From positions 1,446,768 through 1,510,767 of the forward strand of contig NZ_LN831058.1 in assembly GCF_001375495.1 (NCBI RefSeq): 64,000 bases of DNA, given 5' to 3'. The DNA is from Flaviflexus massiliensis. GTDB taxonomy: Bacteria > Actinomycetota > Actinomycetes > Actinomycetales > Actinomycetaceae. The notes under the pieces were generated by a model. That model was given only the letters and a program-made list of their open reading frames with translations, had not been told where the DNA came from and ran no database searches. Below, piece after piece: positions 51,586-61,971 of this stretch; the first letter of the stretch is position 1; the number at the start of each line of letters is the position of its first letter. The position numbers were made by a program, and so were the translations under genes.

Positions 51586-52964
51586 TCCCGAAAAGGGTCA
51601 TGGGAGTGGAGACCGAATACGGTCTCACCAGCGCCACGACCACGGGCGAACCCTCCCAACTCACGGGTGAAGAATCAGCCCAGATACTGTTCCGCAAGGT
51701 CGTGGAGTGGGGCAGGTCCACCAACACCTTCCTCAGCAACGGTTCACGACTCTACCTTGATGTTGGAGCGCACCCCGAGTACGCATCCGCAGAGTGCGTC
51801 TCGATCACCGATCTCGTTGCCCTCGACCGGGCAGGTGACCTCATCTACCAGTCGATGGCAGATGATGCGAACGCGAAGCTCGCGGAAGAGGGCTCGATCG
51901 AGCGACTGCACCTGATCAAGAACAATGTTGATTCCGCAGGGAACTCATACGGCTGTCACGAGAACTACCTGCTCCGCAGGAGACGCGACTTCCGTTCCCG
52001 TGTCGACTCCCTCATTCCCTTCTTCATCACCCGCCAAGTCCTCACCGGTGCCGGGCACATCCGCCGTCAACCAGACGGCGCGACCTTCGAACTGTCGCAG
52101 CGTGCGGACCACATGTGGGACGCCATCTCCTCCGCCTCGACCCGGTCCCGTCCGATCGTCAATACCCGCGACGAACCCCACGGTGATATCGAGATGTATC
52201 GCCGCATGCACGTCATTGTGGGAGATACGAACATGTCCCAGACCGTGACGGCACTGAAATTTGCGATGACCGAGATGCTGCTCGTCATGCTTGAAGACGG
52301 CGTCATCATGCCGAAGCAGAAGCTCCGCGATCCCATGCAGGCAATCCGGGACATCTCCCACGACATCACCCTGACCGCGCGGGTGGAGTTGGAAGATGGA
52401 GGGTACCGGACCGCTCTCGAGATCCAACGTGAATTCGCTGAGGCAGCTCACTCGCACTATGAGTCCCTCAACTACTTCACAGAACTCGACGAGACCCGAA
52501 TATCGCTCGCAAACCTCTGGCTCGAGGCACTCGATGCGCTCGAGCAGCGCAACCTCGACAAGGTGTCGACCAAGCTTGACTGGGTGGCGAAACTTCACCT
52601 GCTTGACCGGTACCGGACCAAGGCCGGCACCGGATGGGACGATCCGAGACTGGCACGCCTTGAGCTCGCCTACCACGATATTTCACCCACCTCGGGACTC
52701 TTCCTCACCATGACAAACCAGGGCCTGCTCGACCGGCTCGTGTCAGAAGAGACCGCCCGCCACTTTGTTGACCACCCGCCCGCAACCACCCGTGCGGCAC
52801 TGCGCGGCAAGTTCGTCAAGGCAGCGACCGATGCTCGCAGGGACTTCATGGTGGACTGGATGAATCTGCGCCTACTGGAGGCGGATGGGGCGCGCACCGT
52901 TGTGCTCAAGGACCCGTTCTCGGCGGTGGATGAGCGGGTGGATGAACTCCTGGAGCACGTGTGA
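51582..52964 (+). CDS. pafA: Pup-protein ligase PafA
   Basis: 460 residues, the shorter Dop/PafA paralogue without the Dop loop. N-terminal RVMGVETEYGL, then EYASAECVSITDLV and a conserved His/Arg pattern in INTRDEPHGD-type sequence (VNTRDEPHGDIEMY). It joins the gamma-carboxylate of Pup's terminal Glu to target lysines using ATP. GTG start overlapping pup; its stop in turn overlaps the FKBP lipoprotein start, so the whole cluster is translationally linked. Confidence 0.95.
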   Translation: MIPKRVMGVETEYGLTSATTTGEPSQLTGEESAQILFRKVVEWGRSTNTFLSNGSRLYLDVGAHPEYASAECVSITDLVALDRAGDLIYQSMADDANAKLAEEGSIERLHLIKNNVDSAGNSYGCHENYLLRRRRDFRSRVDSLIPFFITRQVLTGAGHIRRQPDGATFELSQRADHMWDAISSASTRSRPIVNTRDEPHGDIEMYRRMHVIVGDTNMSQTVTALKFAMTEMLLVMLEDGVIMPKQKLRDPMQAIRDISHDITLTARVELEDGGYRTALEIQREFAEAAHSHYESLNYFTELDETRISLANLWLEALDALEQRNLDKVSTKLDWVAKLHLLDRYRTKAGTGWDDPRLARLELAYHDISPTSGLFLTMTNQGLLDRLVSEETARHFVDHPPATTRAALRGKFVKAATDARRDFMVDWMNLRLLEADGARTVVLKDPFSAVDERVDELLEHV

Positions 52965-53734
52965 AACGTGTCCTCGCCACACTCGTTCTAGCCCTGGGAG
53001 CCTGCTCCCAGGGACCGGGCGAGGAGCCGACTGATGATACCCCTTTCTCAGTCGAAACCGGGGGAGACCTCGGTTCCCCTACCATCACCACCGTGTCGGG
53101 AGAGCTCCCGAGCGAGCAAACCCGCCTCGTTGAGGAGGGAAGCGGGAGAGCCATCGCGGCCGACACAACCATCCTCTACACCGCAACTTCTTTTGATGAC
53201 GATGGTCAGGTCCTTGCGGGAGGTGACATCATCCTCGGCCCAGCAGAAGAATCGCCCCTGGAGACGATCGGTGAGAGCGAGGGTACACGGATCATCGAGG
53301 TGAATCCCCAGGAGGGCGGAGCCGAAATCATTGTCCTCGACCTGCTCTACACCACCGCCCACGGCGAGGATCGCGAGATCACGAGCGAACCGGTGATCCA
53401 AGTAAACGAAGCCGGAGTGCCCGAACTGTCGGGCCCCGGCACAGTCAACTCTCTGAGCACCACAATCGCCATCCGAGGCACCGGCCCCCAGATTGCAGCG
53501 GATGACGAAGTTTACGTTCAATACTCCCTGTACGAGGCGTCCACGGGGGACCTCCTGGACTCGACCTGGGAGCAGGGCCCCATCCTGCTGGATCTGGAGG
53601 GAACCATGGAGGGGATCAGAACCGGGGTAACCGAAACACCGGTTGGTTCACGGCTTCTCATCAAGATCCCGGCCGGACAAGCCCAGGGCACACGCGATCT
53701 CATCGCGATTGTCGACCCCCTCGCAATCAACTGA
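52961..53734 (+). CDS. FKBP-like lipoprotein
   Basis: 257 residues. Lipoprotein signal LVLALGAC with Cys15. Two half-conserved FKBP-type regions; the second, ending GTMEGIRTGVTETPVGSRLL and IPAGQA, keeps the general PPIase pattern but lacks several aromatic pocket residues. Similar FKBP genes follow pafA in Streptomyces. Secreted folding factor or inactive scaffold. GTG start, four-base overlap with pafA. Confidence 0.8.
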   Translation: MKRVLATLVLALGACSQGPGEEPTDDTPFSVETGGDLGSPTITTVSGELPSEQTRLVEEGSGRAIAADTTILYTATSFDDDGQVLAGGDIILGPAEESPLETIGESEGTRIIEVNPQEGGAEIIVLDLLYTTAHGEDREITSEPVIQVNEAGVPELSGPGTVNSLSTTIAIRGTGPQIAADDEVYVQYSLYEASTGDLLDSTWEQGPILLDLEGTMEGIRTGVTETPVGSRLLIKIPAGQAQGTRDLIAIVDPLAIN

Positions 53735-53982
53735 AGCACGCAGCCTCACAAACCAAGTTTTCCTGAACTGTGGTGACAACGATCAAACGCTCGTAATGAT
53801 AGTGGTCGATATTGTGCGAAACGGGCGACCCACCCATGTCGACGGAAGCGGCACGTCAAATCACTGGCAAAGTCCGAGTGAGCCAGTCAGGACGGATGTG
53901 ACCAAACATAACCATCCACCAGATGGCCGAGAGGGCTTACCTGGGGCCCTGCGCGTTACCATGACGTGGCGAAAGGAGCCCC

Positions 53983-55458
53983 ATGAGTGTGAAAACTGAA
54001 GACGTGGCAACAAAAGATCAGCCGATTGGCTGGAACGAGGTGATGCCGCGTCACGCGCTCATCACAATCGTCAGCCTGGGACTGGTGTACGGACTGTTTG
54101 AGATCACCGGCCATCACGTCAATGCCGTCGTGCTCGCCATCATTGCCATGGCCGCGCTCTGCCTCATCAAGGTTCCGGTCACGATCGCACTCCTGGTAGC
54201 TGCGATGCTAGGCGGTTTGCAGGCGGGCATGGGAGTTGAAGGCTCCCTGACTGCCTTCAACGACAACCTCCTTGTTGGCGCACAGGTTGGTCTCACCTAC
54301 ATCATGGTCGGTGCTCTAGCCGTTGCACTATCCCGCAGCGGACTGATCGAAATGTTCGCGACTTGGGTCTCGCGCAAGGTCGGAACCGACGAAGGAAAAA
54401 CGTCGACCGGCGTGAAGTGGGCCCTGTACGGAATTCTTATTCTTGCCTCACTCCTGTCACAGAACCTCGTCCCGGTTCACATCGCCTTCATCCCCATCCT
54501 CATCCCACCCCTCCTCGGAGTGTTCAACAGATTGCAGGTTGATCGGCGTGCAGTTGCGTGCATCCTCGCTTGCTCGATGAGTGCCTCGTACCTGCTTCTT
54601 CCCACCGGTTTTGGTGCGATCTACCTGAACGAGATCCTGCTGGCTAACGTTAACGAGTTCGGTGCCAAACACGGCCTCACCGCCACCGCCACCATGGCTC
54701 CCAAGGCCATGTTCTGGCCCGTCATGGGCCTCGTGGCCGGCATGATCGTCGCCGTCACAATCAGCTACCGCAAGAAGCGCACCTACGAAGCACCCGTCCG
54801 GGGCTCCGTCGTGACGGAGGCTACCGAAACAACGTCGATCAGGCCGTTCCCGCTGATCATGACCGCGGCAGCACTTGCTGCCGTTCTCTACTTCCAGATC
54901 GCCTTCGACTCGCTCCTGCTTGGAGCCATGGTCGGCTTCATTCTGCTCAGCATCGGCGGCATTTTCCGGTGGAAGGAGCAGGATGATGTCTTCACTCAGG
55001 GCCTGCTCATGATGGCAACGATCGGTGTCATCATCACCGTTGCCTCCGGCTTCGCGGGCCTCCTTGCCGAGACCGGTGATATTGAGCCCCTCATTAGTGC
55101 CACCGCAGATTTTGTTGGTGGTAACAAGGTGTTCGGTTCCTTCCTCATGCTTGCCATCGGCCTCTTCATCACCATCGGCTTCGGTGACTCCTTCGCATCC
55201 GTTCCGATCCTCGCACCGATCTACATTCCGCTCGCACTCGAGCTCGGATTCAGCCCTCTGGCCACGATCTGCCTCCTCGGTGCAGCAGCCGCATTGGGTG
55301 ATGCCGGGTCACCAGCCTCGACGATCTCCCTCGGAGTGACGGCGGGTCTGAATGCTGATGGGCGGCACGACCACATCAAGGACTCCGTTATCCCCACCTT
55401 CCTGCATTGCAACATCGGCATGCTTCTCTTCGCCTGGATCGCGGCACTGATGCTATAA
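53983..55458 (+). CDS. NhaC/YuiF-family Na+/H+ antiporter-like transporter
   Basis: 491 residues with about twelve hydrophobic segments. The pattern (NDNLLVGAQVGLTYIMVGALAVALSRSG, a repeat half from about 330, and IGFGDSFASVPILAPIYIP) is that of the COG2056 group that includes Bacillus YuiF, proposed to carry histidine or act as an antiporter. The real substrate is not known. GAAAGGAG precedes the ATG. It stands alone and ends before the hairpin 55509-55529. Confidence 0.82.
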   Translation: MSVKTEDVATKDQPIGWNEVMPRHALITIVSLGLVYGLFEITGHHVNAVVLAIIAMAALCLIKVPVTIALLVAAMLGGLQAGMGVEGSLTAFNDNLLVGAQVGLTYIMVGALAVALSRSGLIEMFATWVSRKVGTDEGKTSTGVKWALYGILILASLLSQNLVPVHIAFIPILIPPLLGVFNRLQVDRRAVACILACSMSASYLLLPTGFGAIYLNEILLANVNEFGAKHGLTATATMAPKAMFWPVMGLVAGMIVAVTISYRKKRTYEAPVRGSVVTEATETTSIRPFPLIMTAAALAAVLYFQIAFDSLLLGAMVGFILLSIGGIFRWKEQDDVFTQGLLMMATIGVIITVASGFAGLLAETGDIEPLISATADFVGGNKVFGSFLMLAIGLFITIGFGDSFASVPILAPIYIPLALELGFSPLATICLLGAAAALGDAGSPASTISLGVTAGLNADGRHDHIKDSVIPTFLHCNIGMLLFAWIAALML

Positions 55459-55508
55459 AACAGTTCCCCTTCCTGTCCGTCAGTAGACAGGGGAATCGAG
55501 ATGCTCGT

Positions 55509-55529
55509 GGGCCCGTCAATGACGGGCCC
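55509..55529 (+). terminator. terminator after the transporter gene
   Basis: 9-bp stem GGGCCCGTC/GACGGGCCC with a 3-base loop (AAT), 50 bases past the stop. Confidence 0.7.
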
Positions 55530-55721
55530 GCAGTCTTATCTCTAAGAACTTCTACGACTCAATCATCGCGAACCGGGTTCTGTTCAACCTGAGTATTCTT
55601 GAACTCTCACGAGTAAGGGAGCATTGTTCCTGGTATTTACCGGTTGGGGAGTGGGAGCCGGGCGCGCAGCTACTAATCGGAAATTCGAACACCTGGTTCG
55701 GATTACACAAATCGAAAACTG

Positions 55722-55758
55722 ATCCCCCTGTTCGCCGTTTGTCAGGCGACTGGGGGAT
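55722..55758 (-). terminator. terminator-like hairpin beyond ctaA
   Basis: ATCCCCC (55722-55728) pairs with GGGGGAT (55752-55758), with additional inner pairing. It lies on the downstream side of the minus-strand ctaA. Confidence 0.55.
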
Positions 55759-55873
55759 TTGTTTGTGACAGGCTCGGTCAACGAATTGTGTAACCTGCAA
55801 GCCAATCCCCAGTGATTTCGCAATCGCCCTATCGCAGTTTCTCTATCTGAGCCGAGCTGCGGACCGTAGCCTA

Positions 55874-56818
55874 CTAATTGATCGCTTGGGCTTCGGAAGT
55901 GAGGTGCTGGTTGACGGGTACCGGACGGGGGTGGAGGGTGGAAATGCCCCAGGTGACCGTCATGACAAGCAGTGCCGCCAGCACCATGTGGACTGCAACG
56001 AGAGCCTCGGGAAGGTTCGTTGCGTGCTGAATATAGCCGACGATGCCCTCGAGGATCGTAACGGTGAGAATGCCGTACCAGGCTTTCTTCGCAGTCTCGA
56101 CGTCTGTCGTGGGGTGAGTTTTCTGGTGGCGAATGATGAGAACGAGGCCGATGAGGGTGATGGCGGTGAAGAGCCATGCCGATCCGGAATGGGTGCGGGT
56201 GATGGCAACGGTATCCATCGCCCACCGGTAGGGAGCATTCTCATCACCCGAGTGCGGGCCGGCACCCGCGACGACAACACCGAGACTGACGAGCAGGGTC
56301 GCAGACAGGCCGAGAACAATGCTGAGCGGACGGGTGAAAAAAGCGAGCTGGATGGGCTTCGTATCGGGACTCTCAAGACGCCAAATCAGGTAGGCGGAGA
56401 CCGCGACGAGAGCGAGGGAGATCAGCATGTGGCTACCAACAACGGCAGGATGCAGATCAACCCAGACGGTAACGCCGCCAACAACAGCCTGGAGAATGAT
56501 GCCGGCAAGGGGCAACCACGACAGCTTCTTGATCTCGGGACGCGAAGCGGTTGGTTCTCTCTTGTAGACGGCAACAATGAGGAGCACGGCAATGATGCTG
56601 AGCACGAACGTGAGAAGCCTGTTGCCGAACTCAATGTACGGGTGGATGGTTAGTGCTTCGTGGAACTCTGGGGTGAAGCTACCGGGTTCGCACATGGGCC
56701 ACTGGGAGCATCCCAGTCCTGAACCGGTGAGACGAACGAGTCCGCCGGTGAGAATAATGCCGATCTGTGCAATGAGATTCGCTATCGCGAGATTACGGGT
56801 GGTCTTGTCGACGTACAT
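55874..56818 (-). CDS. ctaA: heme A synthase CtaA
   Basis: 314 residues with about eight membrane helices. Conserved histidines of heme sites in NRLLTFVL-type helix (FGNRLLTF, HPYIEFG), GLVRLTGSGLGCSQWPMCEPG and a later NLPEALVAVHMVLAALL helix match COX15/CtaA. It oxidises heme O to heme A for cytochrome aa3 oxidase. Downstream of and nearly adjacent to an ABC exporter (six bases), the same order as mycobacterial Rv1456c-Rv1458c. Confidence 0.92.
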   Translation of the reverse strand: MYVDKTTRNLAIANLIAQIGIILTGGLVRLTGSGLGCSQWPMCEPGSFTPEFHEALTIHPYIEFGNRLLTFVLSIIAVLLIVAVYKREPTASRPEIKKLSWLPLAGIILQAVVGGVTVWVDLHPAVVGSHMLISLALVAVSAYLIWRLESPDTKPIQLAFFTRPLSIVLGLSATLLVSLGVVVAGAGPHSGDENAPYRWAMDTVAITRTHSGSAWLFTAITLIGLVLIIRHQKTHPTTDVETAKKAWYGILTVTILEGIVGYIQHATNLPEALVAVHMVLAALLVMTVTWGISTLHPRPVPVNQHLTSEAQAIN

Positions 56819-56824
56819 GTTTTC

Positions 56825-57544
56825 CTACTTTGAGTCCCACTGGAAGCGGGAGGCTGCGAGCAGACCCCCACCCACTGCCCATCCTGCCAGAACAACGAGA
56901 TAGTTCAGGTATCCCTCACCGCTCGCAAGGGAGCGGAGTCCCTCACCAAGAGCGCCCGGGGGAGTGTAGCTCAGGACAGTTCCCCACCAGGACGGATACT
57001 CAGACAAGGGGAGGAGCAGTCCTCCGAGTCCGGCCATGACCACCCACAGCAGATTCGCGACAGCGAGCACAGCTTCGGGCTTCATCGTGCCGCCAATCAG
57101 TAGCCCGAGTCCGAGGAAACCGGCGAGCCCCAGAATGAGGAACAGGGCGCCGGGAGCAACCGCCCCCACATTGATCCCGAAGCCAAGGAACAGTCCGACG
57201 AGGGTGAGGATGGCGGCCTGGACGAGGGCGACGATGGTGATGGCACCGAACTTGCCGGCGAACAGGCCGCGGGCACCGAGTGGCGTTGTGGCAAGCATGC
57301 GGAGCACGCCCCAGCGCCGATCAAAAGCCACGGCAATCGCCTGCGAAGAAAACGCGGTGGACGCCCATGCGAGCGCCAGAGCCGAGGCGTATGCGAGATT
57401 GATGGGCAACGACTGCCCGCCGATGACGGGAACCTTGGTCAGAGTAACGAGAGCTGCAATGGGAAACAGAATGTTGAGAAGAAGCTGTTCCCCGTTGCGG
57501 AGAATCGTGGCTGTCTCAAACTTTGTTTGTGCGAGGACTGTCAT
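56825..57544 (-). CDS. ABC-2 type transporter permease
   Basis: 239 residues with six hydrophobic segments, ABC2_membrane type (EQLLLNILFPIAAL start, GVLRMLATTPLGARGLFAGK loop before helix 3). Start overlaps the ATPase stop (ATGA), so they form one transporter. Homologous to the exporter beside the suf locus in mycobacteria, with unknown cargo. Confidence 0.9.
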   Translation of the reverse strand: MTVLAQTKFETATILRNGEQLLLNILFPIAALVTLTKVPVIGGQSLPINLAYASALALAWASTAFSSQAIAVAFDRRWGVLRMLATTPLGARGLFAGKFGAITIVALVQAAILTLVGLFLGFGINVGAVAPGALFLILGLAGFLGLGLLIGGTMKPEAVLAVANLLWVVMAGLGGLLLPLSEYPSWWGTVLSYTPPGALGEGLRSLASGEGYLNYLVVLAGWAVGGGLLAASRFQWDSK

Positions 57545-58458
57545 ACCGTCTCCACCAGGTCAAAATAGAGATCTTCAAGGGAGCGGGCGCGCAGGGCAAC
57601 ACTGACATCGAGGATGCCGTGATCGGTGAGAACGGCTGCTACGCGGCCGAGGTCTTCCGTGGTGGCGGCACCGTCCCGATACATTTCCAGATAGGAATCC
57701 CGAATCCGGGAACGGAAGCCCGGCAGGGCACCCGTGAGAAGCGATTCGATCTGAGCGGCTGAGTCCGACTCGATCCAAATGGAACGCCCACCGAGGAGAC
57801 CGTCCGCCGGGCCATCAGCAATGATGTGCCCACCCCTCATGACAATCACCTGATCCGCCAGTGCCTCTGCCTCATCCATCTGATGCGTGGTGAGCACGAC
57901 CGTGGTTCCAGAGTCAGCGAGATCCCGCACGATTGCGTGCATGGTGCGCCGCGAGGCGGGATCCATGCCGGCCGACGGTTCGTCAAGGAAGACAAGTTCA
58001 GGATTACCGACGAGTGCGCAGGCCAGTGAGAGCCGTTGGCGCTGACCACCGGAAAGGTGCCGCACCTTCGTGTTCGCATGTTCCCTCAAGGCAAGCAGGT
58101 CGAGGAGCTCGTCAACTGAGCGGGGGTTGCGGTGCAGGCGTGAGATGTGCGTGAGGACGGTACCGGCCTTGACTGCCTGGGGGAGTCCGCCATCCTGCAG
58201 CATGACTCCGACGCGCTCCCTAATCTCGGCATCCTCGCTGACTCTGTCACGCCCCAGCACCGTAATGGTTCCGGACGTGGGGGTGCGGAGCCCCTCACAC
58301 GATTCAACGGTCGTCGTCTTCCCAGCCCCGTTCGGACCAAGGATCACCGCGATACGACCCGATTCAACGCTAAACGACACGTCATCAACGACAGTGCGAT
58401 CGCCGTAGGTCATGACGAGGTTCTTGACCTCGAGTGCGTGCGTGAACATGACTCCCAT
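57541..58458 (-). CDS. ABC transporter ATP-binding protein
   Basis: 305 residues. Walker A GPNGAGKTTTVE, signature HLSGGQRQRLSLACALV, Walker B LVFLDEPSAGMDPASR, H-loop TTHQMDEA; a C-terminal extension as in DrrA-type exporters. Start at 58458 or the in-frame ATG at 58449; the latter has GGGAG just before it. It is followed by the permease and ctaA in one transcript, and is divergent from sufR. Confidence 0.9.
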   Translation of the reverse strand: MGVMFTHALEVKNLVMTYGDRTVVDDVSFSVESGRIAVILGPNGAGKTTTVESCEGLRTPTSGTITVLGRDRVSEDAEIRERVGVMLQDGGLPQAVKAGTVLTHISRLHRNPRSVDELLDLLALREHANTKVRHLSGGQRQRLSLACALVGNPELVFLDEPSAGMDPASRRTMHAIVRDLADSGTTVVLTTHQMDEAEALADQVIVMRGGHIIADGPADGLLGGRSIWIESDSAAQIESLLTGALPGFRSRIRDSYLEMYRDGAATTEDLGRVAAVLTDHGILDVSVALRARSLEDLYFDLVETV

Positions 58459-58628
58459 TGTAGGACGTGCGGCAGGCAGTCTCGGACGGGGTGATCATCG
58501 CCTCATTAAACACTGATAGGACGGTGATAATTCTTCGTTCGAGACAGGCTCCACGTTCGGTATGCTTGCAATTACGTAAATAAGCAAGGAAACTGTTGTG
58601 TAAAGAAGTCGAGTGAAAGGAGGAGGTT

Positions 58629-59345
58629 ATGACAGTCGTTCAGGAACCAGAATCCGGCACGAGAGACACAATTTTAGAGCTCATCGTTGAGCGAGGACCG
58701 ATCACGGCCGCCAGTCTCGCAAAGATTCTTTACCTCACACCAGCAGCTGTTCGCCGGCACATCGGTGTGCTCGAAGAAGACAGCCTCATCGAGGTGCACG
58801 AAACCGGCCCCTCAACGAAGGCCCGCCGCGGACGCCCTGCCCGTCACTACGTTGCCACGAAGGATGGGCAACTGCAGCTGACCAACGAATACTCCGAACT
58901 TGCCGCCCACGCGCTCTCCTTTATCCGCCAGTCACTCGGTGACGACAAGGTCGAGAAGTTCGCGACCGAACGGAGTAACGAGCTTGAACGCCGCTACAGC
59001 AAGGACCTCAACCAGGTAGGCGAGGATCCCGCAGCGCGCGCCAAAGTGCTCGTGAAGAAGCTCTCACAGGACGGCTACGCAGCATCGCTCCGCAGCGTCG
59101 GCCCGAGGGGAATGGCGCTTCAACTCTGCCAGGGGCACTGCCCGGTCCAGCAGGTTGCTGGAGAGTTCCCGGAACTGTGCGAGGCGGAGACTCAAGCATT
59201 CTCACGACTGCTTGGCGTTCACGTCCAGAGACTCGCTACGCTTGCTGGCGGAGACCACGTTTGTACTACCCATATTCCACTGCTGATCCCATCCCGCTCC
59301 GCGGGAAAACCAACGCGTAACAACGCAACGGAAGGAAATCAATGA
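58629..59345 (+). CDS. sufR: iron-sulfur-sensing repressor SufR
   Basis: 238 residues. Winged helix at 13-70 ([25 protein letters not shown]), followed by a coiled-coil segment and a cysteine site: Cys167, Cys171, Cys184 and Cys212 in LCQGHCP, PELCEAE and HVCTTHIP, suited to a 4Fe-4S or 2Fe-2S cluster. SufR represses the suf operon when clusters are abundant. ATG preceded by AAAGGAGG; the stop overlaps the sufB ATG, so it is the first gene of the operon it controls. Confidence 0.93.
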   Translation: MTVVQEPESGTRDTILELIVERGPITAASLAKILYLTPAAVRRHIGVLEEDSLIEVHETGPSTKARRGRPARHYVATKDGQLQLTNEYSELAAHALSFIRQSLGDDKVEKFATERSNELERRYSKDLNQVGEDPAARAKVLVKKLSQDGYAASLRSVGPRGMALQLCQGHCPVQQVAGEFPELCEAETQAFSRLLGVHVQRLATLAGGDHVCTTHIPLLIPSRSAGKPTRNNATEGNQ

Positions 59346-60787
59346 CACAGACACGGCCTGATGCCGGTGTCGGCGAGCCGATGACACAGGAAGAGACGAT
59401 CGCTTCGATCGGCAACTACAAGTTCGGCTGGCATGACTCTGATGATGCGGGTGCGAATGCGCGCCGCGGTCTGAACGAAGATGTGGTTCGGAGCATCTCT
59501 GACATGAAGGACGAGCCCGAGTGGATGCTCGAGCGTCGCCTCAAGGCACTGAAGCTCTTCGACAAGAAGCCGCTTCCCATGTGGGGTGCTGACCTGACCG
59601 ATATTGATTTTGATCAGATCAAGTACTTCGTGCGCTCCACGGAGAAGCAGGCCACGTCGTGGGAAGACCTGCCGGAAGACATCAAGGAGACCTACGACCG
59701 TCTCGGTATTCCCGAGGCTGAGAAGCAGCGTCTCGTTGCAGGTGTTGCTGCTCAGTACGAGTCCGAAGTGGTTTACCACCAGATCCGCGAGGACCTCGAA
59801 GAGCAGGGTGTCATCTTCCTCGATACCGACACGGCTCTCAAGGAACACCCGGAGCTCTTCAAGGAGTACTTCGGCACCGTGATCCCTGCGGGCGATAACA
59901 AGTTCGCTGCACTCAACACCGCCGTGTGGTCGGGTGGCTCCTTCGTGTACGTCCCGCCGGGCGTTCACGTTGAGATCCCGCTCCAGGCCTACTTCCGTAT
60001 CAACACGGAAAACATGGGTCAGTTTGAGCGCACTCTGATCATTGCTGATGAGGGCTCCTACGTTCACTACGTTGAGGGCTGCACGGCACCGATCTACAAG
60101 ACCGACTCCCTGCACTCGGCTGTTGTCGAAATTATCGTGAAGAAGGACGCTCGCGTCCGTTACACGACGATCCAGAACTGGTCGAACAACGTCTACAACC
60201 TCGTCACCAAGCGCACCACGGTGGAAGAGGGCGGCACCATGGAATGGATCGATGGCAACATCGGCTCCAAGGTCACCATGAAGTACCCCGCTGTCTACCT
60301 CATGGGTGAGCACGCACGCGGCGAGACCCTGTCCATTGCCTTCGCGGGTGAGGGACAGCACCAGGACACCGGTTCGAAGATGGTGCACATGGCTCCCTAC
60401 ACGTCCTCGTCGATCGTGTCGAAGTCCGTTGCACGCGGTGGTGGCCGCGCCTCCTACCGCGGTCTTGTCCAGGTCATGCCCGAAGCCGAGCATTCGAAGT
60501 CGACCGTGCTCTGTGACGCGCTCCTTGTCGATACCGAGTCCCGCTCCGACACGTACCCGTACGTGGACGTCCGCGTTGACGATGTTGAGATGGGCCACGA
60601 GGCCACCGTCTCGAAGGTCTCGGAAGACCAGCTGTTCTACCTCATGTCGAGGGGCATGGAAGAAGCCGAAGCTATGGCAATGATTGTCCGTGGCTTCGTT
60701 GAGCCGATCGCTCGCGAGCTTCCCATGGAATACGCCCTCGAACTCAACCGTCTCATCGAGCTTCAAATGGAAGGAGCCGTCGGCTAA
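59342..60787 (+). CDS. sufB: Fe-S cluster assembly scaffold SufB
   Basis: 481 residues, nearly full length for SufB. Contains the conserved [15 protein letters not shown] and the SufBD beta-helix ([27 protein letters not shown]). It builds Fe-S clusters with SufC and SufD. ATG overlaps the sufR stop, and the stop overlaps sufD by one base. Confidence 0.96.
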   Translation: MTQTRPDAGVGEPMTQEETIASIGNYKFGWHDSDDAGANARRGLNEDVVRSISDMKDEPEWMLERRLKALKLFDKKPLPMWGADLTDIDFDQIKYFVRSTEKQATSWEDLPEDIKETYDRLGIPEAEKQRLVAGVAAQYESEVVYHQIREDLEEQGVIFLDTDTALKEHPELFKEYFGTVIPAGDNKFAALNTAVWSGGSFVYVPPGVHVEIPLQAYFRINTENMGQFERTLIIADEGSYVHYVEGCTAPIYKTDSLHSAVVEIIVKKDARVRYTTIQNWSNNVYNLVTKRTTVEEGGTMEWIDGNIGSKVTMKYPAVYLMGEHARGETLSIAFAGEGQHQDTGSKMVHMAPYTSSSIVSKSVARGGGRASYRGLVQVMPEAEHSKSTVLCDALLVDTESRSDTYPYVDVRVDDVEMGHEATVSKVSEDQLFYLMSRGMEEAEAMAMIVRGFVEPIARELPMEYALELNRLIELQMEGAVG

Positions 60788-61971
60788 TGACGACGAACTT
60801 GTCTACCGATCATTCGCGCGCCGTTTTGGCAAACGACGACCCGACGCTGAACAAGCAGGTTATCGGGACGTCCCGTGGCGACCGTGAATCCTCGTTCAAC
60901 CTAGCCGACTTCCCGGTCCCCAACGGATCCGAAGAGGACTGGCGCTTCACTCCCGTACGGGAACTCGCCCCCTTCTTCGTTGATAAGCTCGAAGGCACCA
61001 AGCCCCAGGTAACCGCTGAAGGCGTCGAGCTTGAGATCGTGAGCCGCGACGATGCTCGCATCGGAACCATCCAGGCACCCGGCGACCGCTCCGCGGTCGT
61101 GGCCTGGAACAGCACCGAGCAGGCGCACGTCGTCACCGTTGCTGAAGAGGCTGAAGTTGAGGGTCTCATCAAGGTGACCGGCCAGGGCGGCGATCCCTCC
61201 GCACTGCACTTCCACATCGTGGCTGAGAAGAACTCGAACTCGACCATCGTCGTTGCTCACGAGGGTGACGGACAGCTGTCCGAGACCATCGAGATCGACG
61301 TCAAGGACGGCGCACACCTCACGTTCGTGACGGTGCAGGAGTGGGAGGATGACTCCATCCACCTCGCCAACAACCGCCTCCGCCTCGGCAAGGATGCTTC
61401 CATCCGCCACATCGTTGTCACCCTCGGTGGCAAGATCGTCCGCATCACAACCGATGGTGAATACACGGGCACGGGTGGCGACATGGAGCTGCTCGGCGCG
61501 TACTACACGGACGCTGGACAGCACCAGGAGCACCGCCTCTTCGTCAACCACAGCGTTCCGGACTGCCGCTCGAATGCCACCTACAAGGGTGCCCTCCAGG
61601 GCCAGGATGCTCACGCCGTATGGATCGGCGACGTCCTCATCGACGTTGCAGCAACCGGTACCGACACCTACGAGCTCAACCGCAACCTCGTCCTCACCGA
61701 GGGCGCGAAGGCCGACTCGGTTCCGAACCTCGAAATCAAGACGGGCGAAATTGAGGGTGCTGGACACGCATCTGCAACCGGCCGTTTCGACGACGAGCAA
61801 CTGTTCTACCTGCAGGCACGAGGCATCCCGGAGGATATCGCGCGCCGCCTTGTCGTCCGTGGCTTCTTTGCCTCCCTCATCAACCAGATTGGTGTTCCCG
61901 CCATTCAGGAGAAGCTGATGGAAGCAATCGAAATCGAACTCGACCAGACAATGGCTGGCGTCGAGGCATGA
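60787..61971 (+). CDS. sufD: Fe-S cluster assembly protein SufD
   Basis: 394 residues, SufBD beta-helix paralogue of SufB (DWRFTPVRELAPF near the N-terminus, and a C-terminal FYLQARGIPEDIARRLVVRGF motif). Partner of SufB in the SufBCD complex. Its ATG overlaps the sufB stop by one base and its stop overlaps the Rieske gene (ATGA). Confidence 0.94.
   Translation: MTTNLSTDHSRAVLANDDPTLNKQVIGTSRGDRESSFNLADFPVPNGSEEDWRFTPVRELAPFFVDKLEGTKPQVTAEGVELEIVSRDDARIGTIQAPGDRSAVVAWNSTEQAHVVTVAEEAEVEGLIKVTGQGGDPSALHFHIVAEKNSNSTIVVAHEGDGQLSETIEIDVKDGAHLTFVTVQEWEDDSIHLANNRLRLGKDASIRHIVVTLGGKIVRITTDGEYTGTGGDMELLGAYYTDAGQHQEHRLFVNHSVPDCRSNATYKGALQGQDAHAVWIGDVLIDVAATGTDTYELNRNLVLTEGAKADSVPNLEIKTGEIEGAGHASATGRFDDEQLFYLQARGIPEDIARRLVVRGFFASLINQIGVPAIQEKLMEAIEIELDQTMAGVEA

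Larger units (their letters stand above)
55459..55873. other. intergenic region between the transporter and ctaA
   Basis: Two terminator hairpins for the convergent genes at its ends; the bases between are AT-richer and hold no credible gene. Confidence 0.6.

Noticed and set aside
53735-53982. Riboswitch upstream of the NhaC/YuiF gene
   Set aside because: No terminator or conserved riboswitch core is recognisable in the 248 bases.
59339-60766. 475-residue minus-strand ORF
   Set aside because: Exactly antisense to sufB; the long frame reflects GC-rich codon bias and the product resembles nothing.
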